Assembly: GCF_020536995.1 (NCBI RefSeq)
Contig: NC_068362.1
Location: forward strand, 142,001-206,000
DNA from: Dreissena polymorpha
Lineage: Eukaryota > Mollusca > Bivalvia > Myida > Dreissenidae
Length of the DNA stretch: 64,000 nt
Direction of reading: 5' to 3'
The position numbers and the translations under genes were made by a program. Of the stretch, positions 35,086 through 47,545 are shown in pieces; the stretch's first letter is position 1; each line of letters starts with the position of its first letter. A model generated the notes under the pieces. It ran no database searches. It was not told where the DNA came from and saw nothing but the letters and a program-made list of their open reading frames with translations.

Positions 35086-38000
35086 ACTTTTTTCTAAACC
35101 TACAGTCAAATAAAGTTTACTTCGAACATCTTTCATTGGAGGTACAATGCGGCTGGTTTCTAGATCGCAGCATAATTTAGCTCCGTGTAATCGGTATCCT
35201 ACAATAAATAAGTGCAACTCCAGGAAGTGTTTATGTTGCAAGTTTTTAAATATGTCCTCTTTTATTCTTTCATCGGTTAATAACCGCAAATTTTCAGTTA
35301 ATATTAAATCCGATGTCTCATGAAATTCTATGCATGTGGTTTATGTTATTACTTTAAATGTACCCTGTTGTGGTGCGTAATACGTTGGGCAGACGGGTAG
35401 ATCACTTAAAACTCGTTTTAGGGAACATTTTTTTAAATTAAAAATAACAATAAATTGTATAACTTCATTTACCAGCACTTAAATAAAACGGGTCATAGCG
35501 TAACAAATATTTCAATTCAACCTGTGGAGCAACTTATTTTTAATAATAGTACTTCAAATCAGTGCAAATTAAAAGCAACGTGCATGTCAGAATTTGAATG
35601 GATTAAACGTTTGCAATCAGCTTACCCACTTGGATTAAATGATAATATTCTAAATGTTGGAACAATTTCTAAAAATAAATCGATTAATTCATTTTCTCTG
35701 TTTAGTAAACGTCTTAGAAATAAACGTTCACATGGCATTAGGAAAAATGGTAACTTAAGGTGTAAATTTAAACGTCTGCTTTCTTTAAATGATTGCTACA
35801 CATTATTACAAAATGGGGGTAAACATAAATTACTAAGTGCACTTTGCTCTCTTTCTGTTTCTTCGTTGGCACATATTGATAAGGAATGTAAACTTATTTT
35901 ACTTCAATCTGACCCTTTATATGAATGTGCTTGTATTATTGAATCTTTCACTGACTACTATCTTAAACCTTTTATTGAAAATGTACTTAACAAAACTAGA
36001 AATCGTATCAAAATTGAGTTTTGTAAGAAAGGTCTTGATTTAATTGACCTTCCTAAAATATTCAATGATAAAAATGTACGTCGGTTGATTCCCCCTTATT
36101 TCCGCAATACTGAATCACCACTAAATTGCTACATACATAGTAAACCTGTAAAAGTATTAATTTTTTTAATTATAATTCTATTTCCACAGATATAAATGTA
36201 ATAAGAAATTGTCCTACATTATGTGACTGTACTAGTTCTAAATATATATATGGTCCAGTTGGACATGTTATTACTGGGGACCTTAATTTCATTCAAAATA
36301 AAAACCTTAGAAATTTGCTACGCAGAGGCCCTAAGTACAGACTGCCTATTCCTGTTGATTTTGATGACTGCATTAAGAATATCGTAACATCCTTACATGA
36401 TTATTGCACAAAATGGTGCAGGAAGGAAAATGCTGAAATTACTGCACTCAATGATTGGAAAACAAAAATATTTAGTATGGCCATGAATAAAATATGTTTT
36501 TATGATACACATCCTTTGGCCCTACCACATTCACCTAAATTTAATAAACAAAATCGCTGTAAATTGCTTGAAGACTTTAAATCTAAATTCGTCTTAGTTC
36601 CTGCTGATAAGGCTGCTAATAATGTTATAATAATATGACGAGTGTTTTATGTTCAAACTATTTCACAAGAACTTTCACAAACTACATCATATTGTGAGTA
36701 CAATAAGCAACCTAATGAAATTATTACCGACCATATTGCCCAATGCATTAAGTTAAATGTAATAGTCAATATTACTGACAAGAAATTGTCATAAAGTTTA
36801 TGAAAATAGTAATTTTAACCTATTTTGGTCAATAAAAAACACCTTAGAAGTTATTGATAAAATTTAAAATACAAAATATAAGGTGTCACAGGTAAGTACT
36901 TATGATTTTTCTACACTATATACAACGCTTCCTCATGCTTTAATAAAATCCAAACTTGTTTCTTTGATTGATAAAACTTTTGCTAGAGAGAAGTGTTTGT
37001 ATCTAGCTTTAAACACTAAAACAGCTTTTTTTACTAATCAGGTGTTGGACAATAACATCATTTGGACTGGTCTTGACTTTTGTGTTGCACTTACTTTTCT
37101 TTTGGATAACTTGTTTGTTGAATTTAATGGTAAAATATTTAAACAAATTATTGGCGTTCCTATGGGTACTAATTGTGCGCCACTTATAGCTGACCTTTTT
37201 TATATTGTTATGAAAGCGAATTTATGTTAGAATTATCTAAAACTAAGCAATTAGATTTGATTAATTGTTCTAACCTTACTAGTAGGTACATTGATGACAT
37301 ACTTAATTTAGATAATCCATTATTTGAACAATATATTCACAAAATCTACCCAAAAGAACTAGTCTTAAATAGAACGTGTATATCCAATACAGACGCTGCG
37401 TATTTAGACTTACATTTAACTATTAATAATAATTTGATCAAAACTAGTTTATACGACAAACGGGACGATTTTAACTTTGAAATTGTGAATTTTCAGTTTC
37501 TAGATGGCAACATCCCTAAAGGACCTTCCTATGGTATTTACATTTCGCAGTTGGTACGTTATGCCAGAGCATGTTCGTGTATTAAAGATTTTAATGATCG
37601 TAATCTAATATTAAATAAAAAATTGCTAAAACAAGGCTTTTTGTATCATAACCTAAGAAATAAATTTGCTAGATTTTACTCTAAGTATGGTGATTTAATT
37701 TCAAAATATAATGTTTCTTTAAAATGGCATTTAAATAATGGAATCTCCCATCCATTATTTTACGGAGATATTTTGAAGCTTGTCCGCAAATTAAAATATG
37801 TTAAACCAAATGTTCATATTAAACTTTTCAATTTAATTAACTTGTTATCATCAAAAGGATACGATGCTTATGTACTTAAAAACACATGTTTGATGGTTTT
37901 CGATTCACTATATCTTTCTTCCCTTAAAATTTGGAATCATTAGTGATATTATAGGCATTTTTCACTGTTGAATAAAATTGTGTCATTGTGTTGTATGAAC

Positions 38001-38110
38001 AAATCTGCATGAAAACTACATTATAGGCATTTTTCACTGTTGAATAAAATTGTGTCATTGTGTCGTATGAACAAGTCTGCATGAAAACTACATTTGGACT
38101 CAAATCGTCC
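35086..38110 (+). mobile_element. Naiad-type Penelope-like retroelement, not intact
   Basis: Domains occur in the permuted order of Naiad/Chlamys elements. First comes a Cys-rich finger (CNSRKCLCCK, about 35213) and a GIY-YIG endonuclease (NVVY-like HVVYVIT and YVGQTGRSLKTRFREH, 35330-35430). A linker with the diagnostic CxC motif (CDC, 36222-36230) follows, then reverse transcriptase: DKAANNVIII near 36610, YDFSTLYTTLP at 36901, GVPMGTNCAPLIADL at 37153 and YIDD at 37287. The thumb and C-terminal region include KRDDFNFEIVNF and YARACSC and end at 37943. The coding region lies in several frames, so this copy is broken (roughly four interruptions). Two UGA codons (35321 and 36636) fall where family members have cysteine, matching the selenocysteine use reported for clam Naiads. 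A 72-bp tandem repeat (37950-38095) follows the coding part. Confidence 0.85.
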
Positions 38111-38780
38111 ATCTAATCATTTCTGTCTTTAGTTGTCAAAATACCTATATACTGTTTGATTCCAATAATGTCGCTTTAATGGAATTACCATTTTTATTCA
38201 TTTTCTTCTTAATATTAAATCACCTAAACTTGTTTTATTAGTAGCACAGCCCCATAAATATTTTTATTTAGTACTGTCCCTGGAATTTGTTCACGTCATT
38301 ATGTCATTATGGATTTTTGTGACGTCATACGACCGACTTTCCCAGTTGTAATCTACATGCATAGGTCATTGGGTTTATAACGTTCCATTGTATTCATATT
38401 TTCTTTTTGATAGGCGTTTCTTTTTTGATTTAATTATTTATATTTTTTTAGCAGTCACATAAACAACCAAGCTATGTAATATGGAATTTTTACACCAATT
38501 ATTGCTGCTTCTTCCTGTATTAGCGCGATGATTATCTGAGATATTAACTCCATGCCGCTATATTCTCAAATATTTTTCTATAAAGAAGGAATGTAGTTGA
38601 CAAGTGTTAATAGTTTTATTTGATCGTTCGTCAAAAAGTTGTAACTCTGTTACTCTTGTATCTTCAATGCAATTGAGTAATTAAATAGTAATTAAATTGA
38701 ATGCGTTTTAATTCCCTTTTATTATTGTTTAATTTGAGTTACAATGCTATGACGTTAAATTTTATTTACACTTAAATGTA
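38111..38780. other. Probable 3' flank or tail of the Naiad
   Basis: AT-rich with one GTGACGTCATACGACCGAC segment near 38318. I looked for a SECIS-like hairpin by eye and found none I would defend. The 3' end of the element is not determined. Confidence 0.3.
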
Positions 38781-39000
38781 TTTTGAATATTGCTGGGCCA
38801 AGTGTGAGGTTGAGCGCTCTATAACCAGGTTTAAACCCCCAATGCTTTGCATTGACCGTTCCAAGGCGGTGACCCCAGCTTTATCATATTTTGTGTTTAT
38901 GTTGGTTTGTATTGTACTGTATTGTGCTGTTTTGTACTGTTTGGGCAATCGGTCACTTGCCTTAAATAAAGGACCAACTATTTGTTTTAATGAAAATTCA
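38781..39000 (+). repeat. SINE-like repeat
   Basis: A B-box-like GGTTTAAACCCCC lies next to AATGCTTTGCATTGACCG and CCAAGGCGGTGACCCC, then a TTGTATTGTACTGTATTG tract. The GC-rich body with a central CCAAGGCGGTGACC block and low-complexity tail is SINE-like. The A box is poor, so the head may be truncated. Confidence 0.45.
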
Positions 39001-39059
39001 ATACTGCTCCAGCAGCTGGAGTTTCACTTCTTTATATTGATAAGCGGAACAAGATAAAA

Positions 39060-41600
39060 TTGCAATAAAGAACTTAAGAAACATTTTCTTAATAACTATT
39101 CAGAAGTTAAAGTATATTTGTAATCTTGCCAAAAGGAAATGTCGCCTACTGGCCAACAACTTAACATCGCAAGCCACAGTGCGACCAACAACTACACATA
39201 ATTACTTATTGAGAGAATCGGACAACAATTGTTCTTTGAAATTCAAACGCATGTTTTTCTTCTAGAGATTTAAAGGGGAATACTTCTGATATAATTTCAA
39301 CTCGTAAACGGCGACACTGAACTAATTTATAAGGCAAGTGTTGGTTTTTAATATGTTTTATAATGGTGAGTCATAGTAAATTTTCAGAAAAAAAGAAATT
39401 AAGGCCAAACCAACATGTAAAGGCCGGCGCGTTTAATCTGTAGAAATGCATTAAACTAAAGATCAAGAAGCTGAATAGTTTAGCTATGCATTGTGTAATA
39501 TTGAATGTTAAACAATGGTCAAAAACGGTGACCACTACTACTGCCGCAACATCAATACTTCAAAATCTCACTTCAAAATATAAATAAATTAAACGAAAAC
39601 AGCATATGCCAATCATTCTATATGAAGCCGCAAATCTTTCTAGTGTGTTTGTTGTTTGTTTGTTTTGTTGTTGTTGTTATAGTTGTTAAGTGTATTTATG
39701 TGTCCGTTTTCATATAAAATCTATTTATCGGCACATAACATACCAGCAGTAAGTAAACATCCTTTCTGTGTTGTGCTGCTACTGCATGCGTTGCGGTCAT
39801 TCGGTATTTGAAATCATGGAATTACTCCCGTTAGTTGTACGCGATTTTTTTAATAAGATTACCATACGGTCTGTAAATCTTAAGCTTGAATCAGTTGGAA
39901 CATAAGTGTTTAGTCGTTTACTATTTTTTTCAAGTTTGCTGTAAACATAAGAAAAATGATGAAAAAACTACGTTCGTGTTGACCCCTTTTTTCCCTTTAC
40001 TCGTCACATTTAAAATAACCTTCTATTCGTAGTATTTTCTCCTCATACTATGAGTGTTACAAACCTAACCCGTTGAACAGCTAACGGAAAAACGCTCAGG
40101 CCATATATAAGGAATATAAGTAAAACTGTTGCCGTTATACTGCTTTATTGAGCGTTTTATAAGGATTGTCAAAAAGAGTGTGATTGACAGAATCGGTCGC
40201 ATAACGATATTTATGAAACATTTTTTACGGACATAAATAACAACTAATGTCTTAAAAAAGAGTGGAACACAAAACTTGTACAATGCCACTAATTATAAGA
40301 AAACATAAAATCTGGGGGGTTTAATCATTTTGTTTAACTTCATTTGTTTGCAAATACTCTTTTAATATTGTTTTGTTTGTTCAACATTGCAACATCGTGT
40401 GCGTGTCTTGAATTGTACTTACTTGTCATCGTTGAATTTTTTACACATAAGATATATGTACAGAAATAGAAAATAACATTTTGAAACAACATAGCATTTT
40501 TTAATCGGAATTAGTACGAAAACTGAACTTTCAAGTACATACACCACATATAGAAAATGTAGTGAATTCCCCTTAGTCAAAATGCAATCACAACGTAGGC
40601 AAGGATGGTTAATAAAGTATATGGTACATTTTAGTTTACGTCACTTTAGTAAGTATTATTTATGCGTGAAAAACGAATATTTTTCTCCGCCAAACATTCA
40701 TTATCATCAAACGATTGCATTCAATAATGTAAATTCTTCAGAATTCCAGAATCATTCAATTCTTAATGGCGGCAATACAACAAATACATGAGGGGAAGTA
40801 ACTACTTTAAAAAACACAATCCATTCGTGTCGAATATCATATCCCTTGGAAATAGCGTATACATGGGATAGCGTTTTTTATAATGAATCATATTAATTAT
40901 CGTGTAATACGACATACAAAAATCCATTTCTTTACCATTTTTAGTCTTGACTTTCTATTGTAATCGATTGCAAGACCAACGTCGCAGTTAGGTTATATTC
41001 TTTTGATAATTGCAAGGCGAAATGTTTATGGTTTGAAATTTCATAAAATGCACTTACATAAGCATATCGCCGGCAAATACGGCATTATATTGTCAAAAAT
41101 TAGGTTAACTATTTTTAGAACTTAGTTTTAATCATATGTTGCTTTAACCATATGTATATTTTATTTGACTCAATTAAGTAATTATTTTTGGTTAATATAA
41201 AACGTTGTCTGCGGTTACACTTTAGAAGTGGTAGTCAAAATCTTTATGAATAAGTTAAATATACCGTACATGAAGTACCTCTATACGCATGCGCATTCCA
41301 TAGAACGAAACTATAATAGAAGTTAACTTTTCATTTAAGTAGCCAATTTGTGTACTCGTGTGTTTTAACACACTCGAGTCCATATTGGAAAATATGATAT
41401 GCCTTGGTTTACTCTCTTTTTTCCTCAAGCTTTCATCGTCATAGGATTGTTACTAGAGAAATAGCTACCACAAGGATACAATTCGGTTTGTTTAAATAAA
41501 TGCTTTATATAAATAGGGAAATGCCTTCGATAAGCACTGTTCACCCACGTAGAAATGTGGTATAATAAAAAAAAATGTAGACCCACTGTGCAAATTCATA
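39060..41600. other. Long AT-rich stretch without recognised genes
   Basis: No coding exon with good splice context is seen on either strand. A GTTTGTTTGTTTTGTTGTTG microsatellite lies at about 39648-39680. Short frames at 40065-40289 (minus) and 40582-40791 (plus) have no family features. Confidence 0.35.
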
Positions 41601-41639
41601 ACGATTGTAAGTGCGTTTAATGTATAATGCCTAAGTCAC

Positions 41640-42330
41640 AAATAATCAGGTCGCCGGCCGATGTGTCCGATCTCCAGGCATCGGTAAGACTGGGCACGTC
41701 GGAGCCGTCCGCCGTCCGATGAGTGACATAGTTTAATACCTCAGTCACAAATAGAGACCGATCAGAGAACGACGTATTTTTCCGCTCATCGGGCCCGGCC
41801 GATAATCGCACGGGCACCGGGTAATGTTGTTGCATCAGTTGGCGTCTGGATAAATTGTTAATCTCACACAAAAAGAATACCCGACGTCGGGCCCGAGAAG
41901 GAATCGATTTGAGATTGACAAAAGATCAGACGATCAACGCACGGTTACGGAGTGCGCCCAACATAGGATTCATTGTACGTATATCATAACGAGCGCCGTC
42001 CGGCGTCCGTTGGTCATCGTGCGGAAGCCCTCCGACAGTCAGATGGTCGCCGGCCGATGTATATACCCCTGGGAAATACCTTGACGTTTGCCGATACACG
42101 TTCAATGAATCCGATGTCGGGCGATAACCGTGCGTTGATTGTCCGATCTTTTTTCTATCTCAACTCGATCCTTTCCCGGGTCCGACGTCGGGTAAAATTT
42201 TTAGTTAGACATAAAATTAATCCAGACGCCGCCCGATGCTACAAAAATTACCCTTGCGATCATCGGCGGGCGCTAGCCCGATGAGCGGAAAAATACGTCG
42301 TCCGCTGATGCCGGACGCCGGTGTCCAAAA
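41640..42330. mobile_element. CpG-rich fold-back element
   Basis: Two ~210-bp arms, 41769-41980 and 42099-42303, are inverted copies at roughly 75-80% identity by eye. Shared blocks include CGACGTATTTTTCCGCTCATC, CCGACGTCGG and CAACGCACGGTTA. A direct repeat GGTCGCCGGCCGATGT occurs at about 41650 and 42045, and flanking AGTCACAAATA is duplicated at about 41634 and 41752. CpG is very dense, unlike the flanks. Short frames here are spurious. No transposase; superfamily unknown. Confidence 0.65.
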
Positions 42331-42778
42331 CATTGACTTTAAAAGTTCTTGTTGTGGCATAACAAGGATGTGTATACATGTACGTTTGTAAAAGTATTCA
42401 TATTAAGGAATTTCGTATAAATACATTGTGTCTGAAAACACTTTGTGTGAAAATAATAAACAAAAGAAACATGTTTTGTTTATTTATAAAGAAAACCACA
42501 AACGCGTTTAAATACAAGCAAATGCACAATTTGATAATGCAAAGAAACTGTTATTAAGGCACGATCATCACATATATAACAAAAAATGCTTTACTTTTAA
42601 AACTGACAGGTTAATGCAAGTTAATTATCTTTATAATCTTTATCTTTAGTTTGGACTGTAATATTTGCAGTGGGAGGTCGACGACTTAAATATTCTACTC
42701 ACGACTTAAATATCAATTACATCAATTAAAGCATATTTAAACAAATCATACAAACGAAATTTACATTATAATATCCGT
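42331..42778. other. 3' flank of the fibrinogen-related gene
   Basis: AT-rich. A minus-strand AATAAA is present near 42483, about 290 bp past the stop, and could serve as its polyadenylation signal. Nothing else is recognised. Confidence 0.35.
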
Positions 42779-44047
42779 TTAGTGTAATTTCATGGCCACA
42801 TATCTGAGCGACGACTCAAACCCAAACCACCATATTCCGTGTGGAGAAGGCACAGTTTCATGTTTGTAATAATATTTTCCGTTCAGATGAGAATCGAAAC
42901 AGTCAGTGAACCACCAGCCACCACGATAGATACACGAACAACAGCGAGTACTAGTATCGTCATTGTCTGCATCGTTCGTTGAGAACATCTTGCCAGTATG
43001 CATAGTTAACCTATCTTGAACATCCCCATTGAACCCTTTTATACTCAGTTTGTATTTTCCAGCTTCAGACGACAAACCAAACTCATCGTACATCGCATAT
43101 GCTTTTTTGCCTTCAAATGTCTCCATGTCGATTAGCAATTGGCGAGACTTGTATTTAGTCAGATGGTGGAGAAACTCGTTTCCCAGCCAGAAATCCCCGC
43201 TCACATTTCCAAAGCCCGTCTTGTACTCCTCCCAAGAGCGATAAAAGTCGACCGTTCCGTACTTTCGACGTTGAATAACTAACCAAGCCTTTCCTTGATC
43301 GATCTCACAATACACTTCCAGACCGGATGGTTTGAAGTCTGGATATATTGTATGAACACCGCTTTTGTCAACATCATCACAAGATGTAGGTTTAGGATGC
43401 ACATCATTTCGTGTTCCACTTGTATTGCAAACCCCTTGAATTATCATCATGTCGGACTCAATTCTAGATACACACTGTGTTACATGAGAGGTAAAATTGT
43501 TCGTTAATGCGCCCAAACGTTGTACTAATGACTTCACTTGTATGCTTGCATTCTTAAATTCCGGTTCTTTTTCCTTGGAATCATCCATGCGTTTTACTTC
43601 TCTGAGCAGATCGTCTCTCAGTTCCGTCGTTTCCTTACTAAACTTTGTCATCAAATTATTGAGTGTGTCATACATACTGCTTTTCACGGTTCTATGCGAA
43701 TCAGAGAAGTACCTTTCAAAGATAAACTCTAGTAATTTCGCGTTGTCAAAAGTATTGATAAAAGTTAAAAAGTTATTATCCTTCTGAAAGTGCATTGAGT
43801 TGAAAGGCGATTTCTAGCCTTCACCTGATTCGTTGGGGTCCAACCGCGTTGATCCAGCCAACATTTCATTCAAAACTTCTGCGACCTCTTGCCTGTAATC
43901 CACTTCTCTTTTCCGTGTGGGCTTACGTTGTTCTAAATCATTTTTGAAATCATCAAAAATGTCATTATTTCGATGTTCAGGAAAACATCTAATGCATTTG
44001 AATAATATTCCGACGAGTAAAATCAAGATTAATCCCGTGGACCTCAT
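42779..44047 (-). CDS. Secreted fibrinogen-related (FReD) protein with one in-frame TAG
   Basis: Read on the minus strand from ATG at 44047: signal peptide MRSTGLILILLVGILF..., a charged helical stalk, then a C-terminal fibrinogen-like domain of about 200 residues (SCDDVDKSG... to ...YVAMKLH). FReD marks are VYCEID, WLVIQRR, FYRSWEEYKTGFG, GDFWLGNE, the calcium site DADNDD, the Cys pair around RGGWWFTDC, and LNGKYYY. The stalk (TLNNLMTKFSKETTELRDDLL) is coiled-coil-like and may drive trimerisation, as in ficolins. A single TAG (43814-43816) splits the frame after NESGEG; six codons later comes the ATG of the 338-residue open part. No intron with consensus ends restores phase across it. Such proteins act as secreted lectins in bivalve immunity. 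The start at 44047 is preferred to 44155 because it gives a proper signal peptide. Either a recent null allele or an error. Confidence 0.8.
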
Positions 44048-44189
44048 GTCGCTAACTAGAATATTAGTAACAGAGAAATCGGATGCGTCATGGCAATTGT
44101 TCGGAAGAAAGCAGGCAAGCAATTGGAAACTAATGGGGAAGGCGAACCGGCGCACGCCACCTTCCTCAGACTCCGATAATATATGAAAA

Positions 44190-45140
44190 GTTTCGGATCA
44201 TTCTTAATCACGCTTAGCGGCTGTTTTATTCATATATAAGACGCCCGTTATTTAAATAGTGTTGTAGCATCTTATGGGAAGCAGTAAGCAGTACCCAAAG
44301 GACTACCGATGATCGTCTATTTAAAAACCACCGGTATATGTTAAAATCGGCGCCTCGCTTTTATTTTGTTTTGCTATAACGTATCAGATCAATTCTATTT
44401 TATGTATGGGTATGTATTTATACTGCACACGCATGTCCGTTGGTAGCCGAAAATACATGAAAATACATGTATAGTATTGTATTAATGATCGTTTTTCAAA
44501 ATAAAGCTCATTTACAATAAACAGTTTGAGTGAAAACAGAATCAGCAACAATATCGGCAATGTTAAGGTGGCATGATTATATTATGCCGAGGTACCTTAA
44601 TGCACATCTGATCTTGAGTCGAGACATTCAGGGCCAATATACTAATATTACTAGGTCTAATATCGTTAGTCCGTCTTTTTATGTCAATCGTTATAAGAAA
44701 TGTGTAGCCGTCAAAGCAGTGCAATAGTTTGAACGAATTTATCTGCGTGTGAGTATTACGTCTTTGTTCTTTTAGGTAACATACAAGTAGCTGCTATTCA
44801 TCTGTAGATGAAAGTCTATCCAAGTTACGCCTGTTTACCTGAGGGATGCATATTGTTATGTTTATAAACTTGGTAATGTTTCACTATACGCCCCCATTAA
44901 ACCAAAATTATGCTGCATTTACTACAGAAACTTTCCTCTGTGGTGCAGCGTTCGTTTGGTATGTTGTACGCAAAAAGGAGCATTACAAAAGTAATGAATA
45001 TTACATAAAGTAGTTTATATTTATACAAAAATGCAACCGCCTTCGCAAATGCGAAATATAAATATTCGGAGGTATCTTCTCAAGACGACTTATTTGACAT
45101 GTGAAATGTATAATTATAATTCCATCTTAATGTATTTTAT
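44190..45140. other. Non-coding, unassigned
   Basis: Upstream region of the fibrinogen-related gene and beyond. AT-rich; no gene is recognised. Confidence 0.3.
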
Positions 45141-45142
45141 TC

Positions 45143-45380
45143 AGCTGGTAGAGCGCTTGAGTGCAACAATCCGAGGATCGCGGGTTTGATCCATGCCTCT
45201 GCTAAATAACGTGTGGCCGTGATATCCTTATTATGGCAATTCTCCTCCCTGCATCTGACCAAGTAGGGCGGTGTTCAAGTTAATACATAAGTTTGTACAC
45301 CACCTTACCCAGCCAATTAATAAGCTGGTGAACTCACCGCCGTAATTAGACTGAAATACAAACAAACAAACAAATACCTG
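45143..45380 (+). repeat. tRNA-derived SINE
   Basis: A box AGCTGGTAGAGCGCTTG (from 45145) and B box GGGTTTGATCC (about 45183) are correctly spaced. A conserved central part follows (CTGACCAAGTAGGGCGGTGTTCAAGTTA), then a 3' part with CCAATTAATAAGCTGGTGAACTCACCGCC and a tail CAAACAAACAAACAAA. A full-length-looking SINE of about 235 bp. Confidence 0.85.
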
Positions 45381-46980
45381 CGCTAAAACCTAAAACTGCG
45401 TTTACCCTCATGTCAGTGCCTACAGTCTTGTAAACAAAGTCGTTAACTGCATTTTTTGCGGAAGAACATATGATAAAGGAATGCGGATAGTGCGTAGTTG
45501 GCTGAAAGCTCGTAGATTAACATACAAAATGAATTACCGCACAACAATGTTACCGAATATCCTTGAATTCCATCCACTATATTGTTTGTGCAAAACTCAT
45601 GTAAGGTAAGTTACCATTGCTTCTTTTTGATATTTTGTGTAAACTAATATTAGCAGCAACAGTTCATACAAAACTTAAAGTAGAGAGATCATAAGATTTT
45701 GGTAATACGTATTTTATGATCTTCTTATTGAACATCCGCAACGAAAACTTTCATGATGGGAAACAACTCGATTAAATTTGTCGAATATTCTTGCAGGAGT
45801 AACTGTCAATGATACGTCAATATGCATTGTGTTGCTCTGTGCTTCGTGTACTGATTTTGTTTTTGTTAACGATTCTTAGCCGCATTATATAAATACAAAT
45901 GTACATGCTTTTTAATGAGGTCGAATAGTTGACAACCTAATCAGAGACCGTACTCCAAGAATGTAAACGCCGAACGAAGGCGAGTATTTGTGAAAATAAA
46001 ATCTTGGAGAATAAGATTTGATCTGTAATTCTATTTATCAATCACCTTGTCTACCAAACAAATTTAGCGCTCCAGATATTAATTATATAAATAATGTTTC
46101 AGCCACTCATAAAGTACCAGTGTATTTGTCATTATGTTGATTTTCAGGGAAACGTTGCATTTGAATAAACATCAAACGATCACATCAAGATATATCGCGA
46201 AAACTTCATGTCTCCAACAAGGAAATTGAAATCAACCATATCGGATGTCATATAGCAACTTTTCGAAAGCATAACGGCAAGCAATTGTAAATGTTATTCA
46301 GAGGCGAATTTCATGGCGTTTAAGGGGCAAGCGGCGTACGCCCCCCCCCCCCCCCCCTAACCAATACTGACAACAAATGTTCAAAGTTTCCCGTCTTTTA
46401 AATCCTTCTTCACAACGAAGTTTTGCAACTTTCACTAGGGGAGACAACTTGTTTGAGTTTTTTTAAAAACGTTTGACATGAGTAAGGGCCCATGATTTAT
46501 CAATACATTGTTGTGCAGTGTTCTTTCTTGACACGGTCGAACGATAGTAAACAAAGTTTTGGAACACCTGGAAAGCTTCGTAATTCGCTGGCACTTCCAT
46601 AATGAACGGTTATGATGTTCGGTTACAATCCTAGGCGATTCATCCCCGCTCAATCATCAAAGAGTGTATCAAGGCGATGAAATGTTGTATCTTATGTATA
46701 ATGTTTATATTAGAACGCCGCCGCCATCTAGTAAATTTGGTTCGACTACTACGATTTATCAAAACTTTTCCATATCATGTCTATTCACATAAAGCAATAT
46801 TTGTGCATCATTTTACTGTCCCAACCCGAATTTAAAACCTTTTTTAATTTAAATAAATAATAAGTTCACACATTTAATTACAATCAAGTGTATAATAAAG
46901 CACAATCCAATTCTGGAATTGTGATTACATAACCGTCCTCTTACAACAACTGAATGGTAGTTTCAAATAATTGAATATTG
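45381..46980. other. Non-coding; 17-bp C homopolymer
   Basis: No gene is recognised. A C-run lies at 46341-46357 after GGGGCAAGCGGCGTACG, a typical repeat junction. The short minus frame at 46435-46653 is not supported. Confidence 0.35.
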
Positions 46981-46984
46981 ACCA

Positions 46985-47300
46985 TGCCTTAATGTGTCAG
47001 ATTAGTATCTTACCGGTACTCAGTCGCCGTACAAGCCCCACACGTCTATCGACAGTGTGACCGGATACGAGTACCAGGCAGTTAACGGTACCCGACGAAA
47101 GTACAGCTGGCAATACCGGTGTTTTCTTTGGTTTAAGGCCCAACATGCTCTGGAGCGTCGACCTTTACTACTTTGAAGCCACTATCGTTAACAAAACGAT
47201 CCACAAGCGCAAACATCCTTGATGTGGTTGCCTCTCAGATTTACTTAGCTAAAGCCAACTGGGAACTCGCAAAGGTCCTATAAGATTCATCTGACAAGGG
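46985..47300 (+). pseudogene. Coding-like remnant, possibly SPRY-domain-related
   Basis: A GC-richer patch reads, in one frame, STAGNTGVFFGLRPN and SVDLYYFEATIVNKTIHK before a stop. YYFEATI resembles the FEVTI strand of SPRY domains. Other frames give further fragments (SIDSVTGYEYQAVNGT). No splice structure that yields a continuous product is visible, so it is either a decayed gene or a chance resemblance. The identification is weak. Confidence 0.25.
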
Positions 47301-47397
47301 TAAGTTGTTTTCAAACCATAAAGTTAGTAAAATAAAATTTTAAGTGTAAATCAATAGTAAATAATTCAAAAACAAAAAGAGTGCGTAGAACTAAACA

Positions 47398-47545
47398 ATG
47401 TTAAACTTTGTGTTATTTATAGAGGCGTACTATGTTTTCCTTGTAAGTAGTACAATTTTGAAAGAAAAGCCACAGTATATTACGAATAATATCGAAAATA
47501 TCGTTATCAAAGCTGGCTCCGATGCGAATTTGAAATGTTGCCTGA
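47398..47545 (+). pseudogene. Possible immunoglobulin-domain exon fragment
   Basis: The frame MLNFVLFIEAYYVFLVSST... continues to KPQYITNNIENIVIKAGS and DANLKCCLN, which resembles the A-to-B strands of an Ig domain (G.DA.LKC) after a hydrophobic leader. The C-strand Trp and the second Cys region do not follow, so the domain is incomplete here. A donor was not clearly located. Could be chance. Confidence 0.25.

Noticed and set aside
37944-38780. SECIS element for the Naiad
   Set aside because: Several ATGA strings occur, but none has a pairing stem with the AA and GA parts at proper spacing by eye; a folding search is needed.
43776-43816. A 41-bp intron (CAG|GTGAAG to TTTCAG) that would remove the TAG of the FReD gene
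   Set aside because: Joining these sites shifts the frame into stops at once, and 41 bp is too short for a mollusc intron.
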